A DNA stretch of 48,260 nt from Actinoallomurus sp. Lineage in GTDB: Bacteria > Actinomycetota > Actinomycetes > Streptosporangiales > Streptosporangiaceae. The stretch spans positions 1-48,260 of the forward strand of contig JAOPYG010000448.1 of NCBI GenBank assembly GCA_025964685.1, written 5' to 3'. The stretch's first letter is position 1. Each line of letters opens with the position of its first letter. Shown piece by piece: positions 1-7,565 of the stretch. The notes beneath the pieces were generated by a model. That model searched no databases and was not told where the DNA came from. It was given only the letters and a program-made list of their open reading frames with translations. A program made the position numbers and the translations under genes.

Positions 1-208
1 CCTGCGGTATCTCATGCTGAACGCGGGCCGGGTGCTGTCCAAGGCGCAGATCCTCGACCACGTGTGGGATTACGACTTCCGCGGCGACACCGGGATCGTG
101 GAGTCCTACGTCTCGGTGCTCCGCCGCAAGCTCGACAAGCTCGGTCCCCGCCTGATCCACACCCTGCGCGGGGTCGGTTACGTACTGCGCCTGCCACCGG
201 AGCGGTAA
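1..208 (+). CDS. OmpR-family response regulator, C-terminal end (partial)
   Basis: Only the last 68 codons are in the window; the receiver domain lies upstream. The visible part is the OmpR/PhoB winged-helix DNA-binding domain: the recognition region LSKAQILDHVWDYDF, the helix VSVLRRKLD, and the terminal hairpin IHTLRGVGYVLR are typical. Its stop overlaps the start codon of the sensor kinase (TAATG), so the two are translationally coupled and form a cognate pair. The following htrA gene gives the order regulator, kinase, protease, as in mycobacterial mprA-mprB-pepD and related actinobacterial systems. OmpR-type regulators bind direct repeats spaced about one helical turn, which fits the TCAGG-N6-TCAGG boxes nearby (inference). 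The family assignment is secure; the identity of the exact orthologue is not. Confidence 0.93.
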   Translation, partial: LRYLMLNAGRVLSKAQILDHVWDYDFRGDTGIVESYVSVLRRKLDKLGPRLIHTLRGVGYVLRLPPER

Positions 209-1689
209 TGCCGTCCTGGATGACCAGCCTCTCCTCCCGGACCCCGCTGCGCATCAAGCTCATCGCCGCGGTGCTGACACTGGTCGCCCTCGCCCTGATC
301 GGGGTGAGCGTGGCCAGCGTCTCGGCGATGCGCGGCTACCTGCTGGACAAGACCGACCGGCAGCTGACGAGCGTCGCCCGCGTGATGGCACGCGCGCTCA
401 CCCAGCCCGGTGCCGTCCAGACCAAGGTGCCGATGGCCGCGCAGTTCGTGGTCCACCTGAACGACTCGACGGGCAAGGTGGTGGCGAGCGCGCCCCGCAC
501 CATCTGGCGCGGCGCCGAGCCCGAACCCGTCATCCCCCAGGACCCCAACTGGCTGAGCGCCCACGCCGAGAAGGCGGTCACGGTCCGCGCCGAGTCCGGT
601 GACGTCCGCTGGCGCGTCCACGTCGAGCCCATCGCCGGCGGATACGTGGTCGTGGGAACCGACCTGAACGACGTCGCGCGCACGGCCGGCCGTCTCGTCG
701 GCGTGGAGATCGTCGTCGGCGGCATCGTCCTGGTGCTCGTCGCCGGGCTCGGCGTGGCGATCATCCGCGCCAGCCTGCGGCCGCTGGTCGGCATCGAGCA
801 CACCGCCGAGGCCATCGCCGCGGGTGACCTGTCCCGGCGAGTGCCGGACGCCGACTCGCGTACGGAGGTCGGCCGGCTGAGCAACGCCCTCAACGGCATG
901 CTCACCCAGATCGAGACGGGTTTCCACGCGCAGTCGGCGTCCGAGGCGACCGCGCGCGAGTCCGAGGGGCGGATGCGCCGCTTCGTCGCCGACGCCAGCC
1001 ACGAGCTGCGTACTCCGCTGAGCGTGATCCGTGGCTTCGCCGAGTACTACCGCCAGCGCGACAGCGTGCCACCCGACGAGCTGGACCGGCTGATCGGGCG
1101 GGTCGAGGACGAGGCCGCGCGAATGGGCGTGCTCGTCGACGACCTGCTGCTGCTGGCCCGCCTCGACCAGCAGCGCCCGCTCGCCCGCCGTCCGGTCGAC
1201 CTGCTCGCGCTGGCCGCCGACGCCGTCCACGACGCGCGTGTCGTGGACGGCGAGCGGGAGATCGCCCTGTCGGTACGCAGCGGCTCGGCGTTCATCGTGA
1301 CCGGTGACGACGTACGCCTCCGGCAGGTCATCGGCAACCTGGTCAACAACGCGCTGCGGCATACCCCGGCCGGCACATCCGTCGAGGTCATCGTGCGCTC
1401 CGGGCTGCTCGCCGACTCGCCGGCGGCCGTACTCGAGGTCGTCGACAGCGGGCCGGGCATGCCGGCCGAACAGGCGGAACGGGTGTTCGAGCGGTTCTAC
1501 CGCGCCGACCCGGCGCGCAGCCGGGGCGGCACCGGCCTGGGCCTGGCGATCGTGGCGGGGCTCGTCGAGGCGCACGGCGGCTCGGTGGAGGTGGAGACCG
1601 CGCCCGGTGAGGGCTCCACGTTCCGCGTCGTCCTGCCGCTCGACCCGGACGCCATCGAGGCCGATCCGGTCGAGTCGGCGCACCCTTAG
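208..1689 (+). CDS. Two-component sensor histidine kinase
   Basis: A 493-residue membrane kinase, the partner of the preceding regulator. Start ATG at 208 overlaps the upstream stop. Layout: transmembrane helix 1 around residues 17-40, an extracytoplasmic sensor region of roughly 125 residues, helix 2 around 168-190, a HAMP linker ending near 243, a HisKA domain with the phospho-acceptor in SHELRTPLS (His265), and an HATPase domain with the N box NLVNNALRHTP (about 377), the G1 box DSGPGMP and the G2 box GGTGLGLAIV. All catalytic motifs are intact. It probably senses envelope or protein-folding stress because a surface HtrA protease follows; this is inferred from context and from MprB/CutS-like systems. 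The signal cannot be read from the sequence. Confidence 0.95.
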   Translation: MPSWMTSLSSRTPLRIKLIAAVLTLVALALIGVSVASVSAMRGYLLDKTDRQLTSVARVMARALTQPGAVQTKVPMAAQFVVHLNDSTGKVVASAPRTIWRGAEPEPVIPQDPNWLSAHAEKAVTVRAESGDVRWRVHVEPIAGGYVVVGTDLNDVARTAGRLVGVEIVVGGIVLVLVAGLGVAIIRASLRPLVGIEHTAEAIAAGDLSRRVPDADSRTEVGRLSNALNGMLTQIETGFHAQSASEATARESEGRMRRFVADASHELRTPLSVIRGFAEYYRQRDSVPPDELDRLIGRVEDEAARMGVLVDDLLLLARLDQQRPLARRPVDLLALAADAVHDARVVDGEREIALSVRSGSAFIVTGDDVRLRQVIGNLVNNALRHTPAGTSVEVIVRSGLLADSPAAVLEVVDSGPGMPAEQAERVFERFYRADPARSRGGTGLGLAIVAGLVEAHGGSVEVETAPGEGSTFRVVLPLDPDAIEADPVESAHP

Positions 1690-1729
1690 GACTTGTCCGT
1701 CTTTAACACAGGCCTTATTGCGGCAACCT

Positions 1730-1745
1730 TCAGGTGCGTCTCAGG
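1730..1745 (+). promoter_or_regulatory. Direct-repeat box TCAGG-N6-TCAGG upstream of htrA
   Basis: TCAGG at 1730-1734 and again at 1741-1745, an 11-bp period that puts both half sites on one face of the helix, as expected for an OmpR-family dimer. A weak -10 candidate, GATTCT at 1766-1771, would place the box near -41 from the transcription start. The same repeat with the same spacing occurs twice in the divergent promoter at 5426-5520. Binding by the adjacent regulator is an inference. Confidence 0.6.
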
Positions 1746-1809
1746 CTGGTTCCAGTCCCATTGGCGATTCTCTGAGTATCACCAGATGAGGGATCTTGGG
1801 GAGTGAGCG

Positions 1810-3300
1810 ATGGAGACCCATGACCAGCCTGTAGGCGGGCACGCGGAAGAGCCGCAGAACGGGGTGTCATCGGAGTCTGAGCGGGAGGCGGGCACCTCCC
1901 CGGCCGAGTCGCAGGAGCCGGGGCACGTCCAGGCATGGCCCCCGCCGCCCCGCACGCCCGCGGACGCCGAGACCGGCGGGCCGCAGGCGCAGACCGGGCC
2001 GATGCCCGCACAGCAGGCGCACGGCCAGCCGGGATACGGCCAGCCCGGGTACGGCCAGCAGTACGGCCGGCCGCCCTTTGGCGAACATGTCTACGGAGAG
2101 CCGGGGTACGCCGGTCCGGGCTACGGTGCGCCCGGCGGGAGTTCCTGGTGGACGGCGCGGCGGAAGGTCGCGGCCGGTGGACTCGCCGCGGCACTGATCC
2201 TCGGCGGCGGTCTCGCCGGAGGAGCGGTCGCGGCGGTGATCGGCAACAACTCCACGACGTACGCGAGCCCGACCGCCGTACGGCCCGCCTCGAGCAAGTC
2301 GGCCACCGGCATCGCGGCGATCGCGCAGGCGGTGCAGCCGAGCACCGTGTCCATCACCGTGACCACGCAGCAGGGCCAGGACGAGGGCACCGGTGTCATC
2401 ACGCGGTCCGACGGGATGATCCTGACCAACAACCACGTCGTCGCGACCGCCGCGGGCGGCGGCCAGATCTCGGTGAAGTTCAACGACGGCAAGAAGGTCT
2501 CGGCCGAGGTCGTCGGCACCGACCCGGCGACCGACCTCGCGGTGATCAAGGCCTCGGGCGTGTCCGGGCTGAAGCCGGTGACGTTCGGCAACAGCGACCA
2601 GTTGCAGGTCGGCGACCAGGTGGTCGCGATCGGCAGCCCGCTCGGCCTGGAGGGCTCGGTGACGTCCGGCATCATCAGCGCCCTGCACCGCACGCTGTCC
2701 GAGAGCGGCAGCGACCAGCAGCAGCAGCCACCCGGATTCCCCGGCTTCGGCGGGCAGGGCCAGCAGGGCGGCGGACAGGGACAGCAGGGTCAGCAGGGCA
2801 GCGGCTCGGGTGGCACGGCCATCGGTGACGCGATCCAGACCGACGCCGCGATCAACCCGGGCAACTCCGGCGGCCCGCTGGTGAACAGCGCCGGCCAGGT
2901 CATCGGCATCAACACCGCCATCGCCACCTCCGGCGGCGGTCAGGGCAACATCGGCGTCGGGTTCGCCATCCCGATCGACACCGCCAAGCAGGTCTCCGAC
3001 CAGCTCATCAAGACCGGCAAGGCCACCCACGCCTACCTCGGGGTCACGCTCTCCGACGCGACGGGCAACCAGCAGGGCGCGCTGGTGGCGAGCGTGCAGG
3101 GCCAGACCCCGGCCGCTTCGGCCGGGCTCAAGGAGGGCGACGTCGTCACCCAGGTGGACGGCAAGTCCATCGACGGCGCCGACGCACTCTCCGCCGCGAT
3201 CCGGGGCCACAGCCCCGGCGACAAGATCGCCCTGACGTACCTCCGCAACGGCCAGAAGCACACGGTCAACGTCACGCTGACCTCCAGCGCGGGCACCTGA
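1810..3300 (+). CDS. htrA: HtrA/DegP-like membrane-anchored serine protease with PDZ domain
   Basis: A 496-residue trypsin-like protease. Residues 1-112 form a Pro/Gly/Tyr/Gln-rich cytoplasmic tail with GYGQPGYGQ-type repeats; a single transmembrane helix follows (about 119-140); the rest is outside the cell. The catalytic triad is complete: His209 in NNHVV, Asp242 in TDLAVIK and Ser353 in NPGNSGGPL. A Gln/Gly-rich insert (about 302-336) lies before the serine loop. One PDZ domain occupies about 400-490. ATG start with a GGGGAG ribosome site. It probably degrades or refolds damaged exported proteins, and may feed back on the sensor kinase as PepD does on MprB (family knowledge, not visible here). 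Preceded by a TCAGG-N6-TCAGG box and followed by two hairpins. Confidence 0.95.
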   Translation: METHDQPVGGHAEEPQNGVSSESEREAGTSPAESQEPGHVQAWPPPPRTPADAETGGPQAQTGPMPAQQAHGQPGYGQPGYGQQYGRPPFGEHVYGEPGYAGPGYGAPGGSSWWTARRKVAAGGLAAALILGGGLAGGAVAAVIGNNSTTYASPTAVRPASSKSATGIAAIAQAVQPSTVSITVTTQQGQDEGTGVITRSDGMILTNNHVVATAAGGGQISVKFNDGKKVSAEVVGTDPATDLAVIKASGVSGLKPVTFGNSDQLQVGDQVVAIGSPLGLEGSVTSGIISALHRTLSESGSDQQQQPPGFPGFGGQGQQGGGQGQQGQQGSGSGGTAIGDAIQTDAAINPGNSGGPLVNSAGQVIGINTAIATSGGGQGNIGVGFAIPIDTAKQVSDQLIKTGKATHAYLGVTLSDATGNQQGALVASVQGQTPAASAGLKEGDVVTQVDGKSIDGADALSAAIRGHSPGDKIALTYLRNGQKHTVNVTLTSSAGT

Positions 3301-3304
3301 CCGC

Positions 3305-3322
3305 CCGCACGCGAACGTGCGG
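3305..3322 (+). terminator. Hairpin directly after htrA
   Basis: Perfect 7-bp stem CCGCACG/CGTGCGG with a CGAA tetraloop, starting 5 nt after the htrA stop. There is no U tract, as is common in high-GC actinobacteria. Confidence 0.55.
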
Positions 3323-3352
3323 CGCCCTAGCGCCCGCGGGGCACCGCTCCGG

Positions 3353-3383
3353 CGGCCCGGCCCGGGATTTCCCGGCCGGGCCG
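3353..3383 (+). terminator. GC-rich hairpin, second terminator candidate
   Basis: About 13 paired bases (CGGCCCGGCCCGGG against CCCGGCCGGGCCG, one bulged C) around an ATTT loop. It is stronger than the hairpin at 3305 and is probably the main end of the two-component/htrA transcript. Confidence 0.55.
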
Positions 3384-3874
3384 CTCGCATGCCCGCCTCA
3401 GGTAGTCCACAAGGTGCAGCCATCGACCGCCGGTGATGCGGCGGCACCCAACAGCTCCGCTCGGCTGAGGTGCCCGGGTGGGTGCGCCTTCGTGTGCACG
3501 GCCCGATGGCCGGGTCGACAGGTCAGGCGCCCCGCGCGCTTCCACGACGGCCGGGCGCCCATGCGGCACCGCCGCCGGCCGCTCGGGCCTGCCAGTGCTG
3601 CCGCGCCGGTGAACGCCATGGCCACAGCGGCGCCCTGTTCGCGACGTGCGTCAGGCGGGGGAGACGGGCCTACCTCGAGGTCGCCTCATGATCGTGCGCA
3701 CGAACCGGCGGCCGGTTCCCCGCAGGGGAGGGCCGGTTCCGTTCACGCGTGTGCCGCCGCTCTGCGGGCGACGGAACGAGGTGTCACGGTGCTGCCGTCT
3801 CGAACACCGCTCCCTCCCAGGGTGCAGGAGGGCGAGGTGTCACCAACGGTCGCCGGGCTGGACGGCGCCAGTGG
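3384..3874. other. Gene-free stretch
   Basis: No convincing gene lies between the htrA terminators and the convergent membrane-fusion gene. Open frames on both strands have Arg/Pro/Ala-rich translations, no ribosome site and no recognisable family. It may be a decayed gene, but I see no remnant I can name. Confidence 0.5.
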
Positions 3875-5380
3875 TCAGGTGCCGGGGAAGGTGTCGGTGG
3901 GGAAGCCGTCCGGGCCGGTGCCGGGTGGCATGACGACGTGGTCGCCGGCCGTCAGTCCGGAGGTGACCGCCACGTACCGGTCGCCGCGTACTCCGGTCCG
4001 TACGGTGCGGACCGTCGTGTGGCCGTTGTCGCGGACCAGGACCGTCGCGAGGCCGCCCGCCTTCGTGTGGACGGCTCCGGCCGGGACGTACAGCGTGCTG
4101 TCCGCCTGTGCGGTCACCACCTCGACCGTCGCGCTCATGCCCGAGCGCAGGCCCGGGGGTGGCGCGTCGTCCAGGGAGATCATGACGCCGAACAGCGCGC
4201 GGTTGCCGTCCATCGTGGCGGCCGGGTCGATGCGGGTGACGGTGCCACGGTAGGTCGGCCCGGCGAGCATGCCCAGACCGATCGTGGCCTCCTGGCTGAT
4301 TTTGAGCTGGTTGACCTCACCGAGGGGGAACATCGCCTGGACCTGGAGATCGTTCAGATCGCCGAGGGTGATGAACCCGGTCTGGCTCTGTCCGGCCACC
4401 TGGCCGCCGACCGCGCCGTCGACGGATAGCACCGTCCCGTCGATCGGCGCGGTGAGCCGTGTCGCGGCGAGGGTGCGTTCTGCCTGGCGCTCGTCGACCT
4501 CGGCCTTGGTGACGCTTGCCGCGGTGAGCTCCACCGAGTTGACCTGGCAGCCGCCGCCACCGCCGCCACCGCCGCCACCGCCCGCTCCGCCGCCGCTTCC
4601 GCCGGATCGGCCGCCGGATCCACCGGCCTGCCCCGCGGGCCCACTCGGCTTCGGGCGGCCGGTGGGCGCGTTCGTGGGCCGGGACGCGGTGGGGGATGGC
4701 TTCGGGGACGTACGGGTGGGCGTCGGCGTCGGCGTCGGTGAGGTCGGCTTCGAGGTCGGCTTTGAGGTCGGCGTCGCTGTGGGCTCGGAGGTCGGCTTGG
4801 ACGTGGGCTTCGGAGTCCGCTTGGTCGTCGGCTTCGAGGTGGGTGTCGGACGCGGCGTCGTCCGCGTCGGGGACGGCGTGGGCGTTGGGCGACGGGACGG
4901 AGTCGGCGACGGCGTCGCCCGCCGCCCGCCCACCGGTCCGGAGACGTAGGCGGCCGGCACGACGGCTACGCCACCCGCTGAGCCCCCCGAGCCACCTGAG
5001 CCTCCGCAGATCCCCTGCTGAGCCTGGTCGTACGTGTCGTCGGCCGCCGCGACGGCCGCCTTCGCGACGTCTACCTGCTCTGCGGCCGCGCTGTCGTCGA
5101 GACGCGCGAGGACCGCGCCGGCGCGTACCTTGTCCCCAGGCGCGACCTTGATCTCGCTCACAGTTCCGGACGTGCCGAAGACGAGCTCACGTGTGTCGGC
5201 GCTCTGTACGGTCCCGGCCGCGCCCGCCGTGGCGGTGACGTTTCCGCGGAGGACCGTGGCCTGCGACGTAGCGCTCTGGGCCGAGTCCCCCGCAGCCACC
5301 AGCCCACCGGCCAGCACGACGACCGCGCCGGCGGCCAGCCAGGGAGATTTGCGCAGATGGCGAAGGGACGGGCGGTTCAC
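3875..5380 (-). CDS. Membrane-fusion (HlyD/MacA-like) protein with Cys-bracketed Pro/Thr/Gly insert
   Basis: 501 residues, GTG start. An N-terminal membrane anchor (about 13-32) is followed by a barrel strand, the first lipoyl half (GTVSEIKVAPGDKVRAGAVLARLDD, here split as about 72-96), a short helix, then a 150-residue low-complexity insert where MacA proteins carry a coiled-coil hairpin: Gly/Ser, then about 85 residues of Pro-Thr-Lys/Arg repeats (155-240), then Gly/Ser ending in a polyglycine run. Single cysteines sit at its two borders (Cys125 and Cys278). The second lipoyl half (RLTAPIDGTVLSVDG) and beta-barrel/membrane-proximal domains follow. No transporter gene adjoins it on its strand; it is divergent from a second adaptor that leads into an ABC exporter, with a TCAGG-N6-TCAGG box upstream. 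It probably acts as an extracytoplasmic adaptor or stress sensor; the substrate is unknown. Confidence 0.88.
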   Translation of the reverse strand: MNRPSLRHLRKSPWLAAGAVVVLAGGLVAAGDSAQSATSQATVLRGNVTATAGAAGTVQSADTRELVFGTSGTVSEIKVAPGDKVRAGAVLARLDDSAAAEQVDVAKAAVAAADDTYDQAQQGICGGSGGSGGSAGGVAVVPAAYVSGPVGGRRATPSPTPSRRPTPTPSPTRTTPRPTPTSKPTTKRTPKPTSKPTSEPTATPTSKPTSKPTSPTPTPTPTRTSPKPSPTASRPTNAPTGRPKPSGPAGQAGGSGGRSGGSGGGAGGGGGGGGGGGCQVNSVELTAASVTKAEVDERQAERTLAATRLTAPIDGTVLSVDGAVGGQVAGQSQTGFITLGDLNDLQVQAMFPLGEVNQLKISQEATIGLGMLAGPTYRGTVTRIDPAATMDGNRALFGVMISLDDAPPPGLRSGMSATVEVVTAQADSTLYVPAGAVHTKAGGLATVLVRDNGHTTVRTVRTGVRGDRYVAVTSGLTAGDHVVMPPGTGPDGFPTDTFPGT

Positions 5381-5425
5381 AGAGGAAGATCCTGGTGGCC
5401 GAAGGTGACGGTGACCCGAGTCTGC

Positions 5426-5441
5426 CCTGAGAGTTTCCTGA
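5426..5441 (-). promoter_or_regulatory. TCAGG-N6-TCAGG box facing the minus-strand adaptor gene
   Basis: Read on the minus strand: TCAGG, six bases, TCAGG, centred about 53 bp upstream of the GTG at 5380. Same element and spacing as at 1730-1745 and 5505-5520. Confidence 0.6.
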
Positions 5442-5504
5442 GGGGCGGCTCCCGGCCACCACGGCGAGCACGGGGACGAACCACCACGAGCACGCAGGAA
5501 CCTT

Positions 5505-5520
5505 TCAGGGACACATCAGG
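5505..5520 (+). promoter_or_regulatory. TCAGG-N6-TCAGG box facing the plus-strand adaptor/ABC operon
   Basis: TCAGG at 5505-5509 and 5516-5520. The centre lies 41.5 bp before the GTG at 5554. As no ribosome site is visible there, the gene may be leaderless, and the box would then sit at the classical -41.5 activator position with AACGCT (5541-5546) as the -10. Confidence 0.62.
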
Positions 5521-5553
5521 TTCGCCCCAGCCGGGTCCACAACGCTGTGGCCC

Positions 5554-6762
5554 GTGAAAGCCCTCCTCCGTCGCCGGCGTCTGCTGCTCAACGGCGCCCT
5601 GGCTCTTCTTCTCGCCGTCGGCGTCGGCGTCGCGTACCTGTCGTTGCACGACGACGCGGGCGCGTCCTCGCCCGGCCGCATCGTGCGGGTGAGCCGCGGC
5701 TCGGTCGTCTCGTCGGTCTCGGCCTCCGGCTCCGTCGCCAGCGCGAAGTCCCGTGACCTCTCCTTCGGTACGAGCGGCACGGTCGACACGATCAAGGTCC
5801 AGGTCGGTGACAAGGTGAAGAAGGGGCAGCTCCTCGCGACGCTCGACGACGCGAGCGCGCAGGACGACGTCCGATCCGCGCAGGCCGCCCTCAGCGCCGC
5901 GGAGGCGGGTGACACCTCCACCGCATCGGGCTACGCCGGCTACGTCCAGGCCAAGGTCTCCTACGACAGCGCCAAGCGCGCCCTGGACGGCACCGAACTC
6001 ACCGCGCCGTTCAGCGGCACGATCGTCGCCGTCAACGGCTCGGTCGGGGGCTCCTCCGGCGGCTCCGGCGGATCGAGCGGCTCCAGCACGTCCAGCGGCA
6101 CGAGCAGCACCGGAGGCGCCGGGGGCTCCTCCTCCTCCTCCTCCTCGACGGCGTCCTCGAGTGGATCCTCCACCAGCACCGGAAGCGGGTTCATGACGAT
6201 CGCCGACGCCTCGAAGCTGGACGTCAAGGGCGAGTTCACCGAATCCGACGTCGCGAAGATCAAGAAGGGGCAGCAGGCCTCGGTGACGTTCGACGCCATG
6301 CAGGGCACCCGGGCGTCCGGCAAGGTCACCGCCATCGACCAGACCTCGACGACCTCGAACAACGTGGTGCAGTACGGCGTGACGGTCACGCTCACCGACC
6401 CGCCGGGCGGTCTGCGCATCGGCGCCACCGCCACCGTCCAGGTGACCACCGCGAGTGCCGAGAACGTCCTGCTGGTGCCGACCGCCGCGGTGCGGACCGC
6501 GGGCGGCCGCAGCACCGTGACAGTCCTGTCCGGCGGCAAGCAGGTCCCCAAGGTCGTGCAGACGGGAGCGCAGGGTGACCAGGGCACCGAGATCAAGTCG
6601 GGGCTGAACGAAGGCGACCAGGTGGTGATCCCCGACGCCGGCGCCGGTACGGGCGGTGGCGGCTTCCCCACCGGTCGCTTTCCCGGAGGCGGCGGGATCG
6701 GCGGGGGCGCCGGCGGCGGTGCCGGCGGTGCCGGCGGCGCCCGGGTCGGAGGCCGGGGATGA
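5554..6762 (+). CDS. Membrane-fusion protein (MacA/HlyD-like) of an ABC exporter
   Basis: 402 residues with a GTG start; upstream there is no Shine-Dalgarno sequence, so a leaderless start is likely. N-terminal membrane helix (about 10-30), first lipoyl half with GTVDTIKVQVGDKVKKGQLL, a short helical segment (about 100-143) in place of a full hairpin, second lipoyl half APFSGTIVAVNG interrupted by a Ser/Gly-only run (about 163-211), then beta-barrel and membrane-proximal domains, and a Gly-rich C-terminal tail. It overlaps the ATPase gene by 4 bp (ATGA), so it belongs to the MacA-MacB-type exporter that follows. In a cell without an outer membrane it cannot dock to TolC in the usual way; here it probably gates or loads the permease outside the membrane (inference). 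Paralogue of the divergent 501-residue protein. Confidence 0.92.
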   Translation: MKALLRRRRLLLNGALALLLAVGVGVAYLSLHDDAGASSPGRIVRVSRGSVVSSVSASGSVASAKSRDLSFGTSGTVDTIKVQVGDKVKKGQLLATLDDASAQDDVRSAQAALSAAEAGDTSTASGYAGYVQAKVSYDSAKRALDGTELTAPFSGTIVAVNGSVGGSSGGSGGSSGSSTSSGTSSTGGAGGSSSSSSSTASSSGSSTSTGSGFMTIADASKLDVKGEFTESDVAKIKKGQQASVTFDAMQGTRASGKVTAIDQTSTTSNNVVQYGVTVTLTDPPGGLRIGATATVQVTTASAENVLLVPTAAVRTAGGRSTVTVLSGGKQVPKVVQTGAQGDQGTEIKSGLNEGDQVVIPDAGAGTGGGGFPTGRFPGGGGIGGGAGGGAGGAGGARVGGRG

Positions 6763-7481
6763 CCGTCCTCGACGTCCGTGACGTCGTCAAGGTGTACGGC
6801 GAGGGCGACACGGCCGTGCAGGCGCTACGCGGGGTGTCCCTCGCCGTCGAGCAGGGCGACTACGTCGCGATCATGGGAGCGTCCGGCTCGGGCAAGTCCA
6901 CGCTGATGAACATCCTCGGCTGCCTCGACGTCCCCACGTCCGGCCGCTACCTGCTGGACGGCACGGACGTCGGCACGCTGGACGACCGGCGGCTGGCGAT
7001 CGTGCGCAACCGCAAGATCGGTTTCGTCTTCCAGTCGTTCAACCTGATCCCGCGGATGAGCGCGCTCGCGAACGTGGAGCTGCCGCTCGCGTACGGCGGG
7101 GTGAAGGCGGCCGACCGCAGGCGGCGCGCGCTCGCCGCCCTCGACCAGGTCGGGCTCGCCGACCGCGTCGAGCACGAGCCGAACGAGCTGTCCGGCGGTC
7201 AGCAGCAGCGCGTCGCGGTGGCGCGGGCGCTGGTCACGGCACCCGCGCTGCTGCTCGCCGACGAACCCACCGGCAACCTGGACACCAAGTCAACCGCCGA
7301 CATGCTCGACATCCTCGACCGTCTCAGCGCCGCGGGGCGGACCATCGCGCTCATCACCCACGAGAATGACGTGGCGCGGCACGCCAAGCGCGTGATCCGC
7401 CTCGTCGACGGCCACATCGTCGACGACCGGCGCCGTACCCACGTGGATGAGCCGCCGCCGGGGCTGGTGGGTCTGCGATGA
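6759..7481 (+). CDS. MacB/LolD-type ABC transporter ATPase
   Basis: 240 residues, ATP-binding subunit of the exporter. Walker A GASGSGKST, Q-loop region VFQSFNLIPRMSALANVELP typical of the MacB/LolD/FtsE family, signature LSGGQQQR, Walker B LLLADEPTGNLD and the switch histidine in ITHEN are all present. ATG start overlaps the adaptor stop by 4 bp, showing translational coupling. It pairs with the FtsX-like permease at 7566. Families of this type mostly move lipoproteins, peptides or antibiotics, or transmit conformational signals through the membrane, rather than classical import; the substrate here is unknown. Confidence 0.96.
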   Translation: MTVLDVRDVVKVYGEGDTAVQALRGVSLAVEQGDYVAIMGASGSGKSTLMNILGCLDVPTSGRYLLDGTDVGTLDDRRLAIVRNRKIGFVFQSFNLIPRMSALANVELPLAYGGVKAADRRRRALAALDQVGLADRVEHEPNELSGGQQQRVAVARALVTAPALLLADEPTGNLDTKSTADMLDILDRLSAAGRTIALITHENDVARHAKRVIRLVDGHIVDDRRRTHVDEPPPGLVGLR

Positions 7482-7565
7482 CCGGGAACGAATCCGACGC
7501 AGCGAGCGTAGTGGCGGGCGAGGTACGAGCCCTTCGCGCAGGGAGTGAGGAGCGGTGAGCGACCA
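7482..7565. other. 84-bp spacer between ATPase and permease genes
   Basis: Unusually long gap for this coupled operon. It is rich in short GCGAGCG/GAGTGAGGAGCG-like blocks and carries the purine-rich ribosome site for the permease. No hairpin strong enough to call a terminator. Confidence 0.35.

Noticed and set aside
178..3447. Long minus-strand frames opposite the kinase and htrA
   Set aside because: They mirror strong sense genes and have His/Arg/Asp-rich translations with no domains.
3414..4253. 279-residue open frame on the plus strand
   Set aside because: Its second half is antisense to the adaptor gene, its first half is Arg/Pro/Ala-rich with no ribosome site; typical spurious frame of high-GC DNA.
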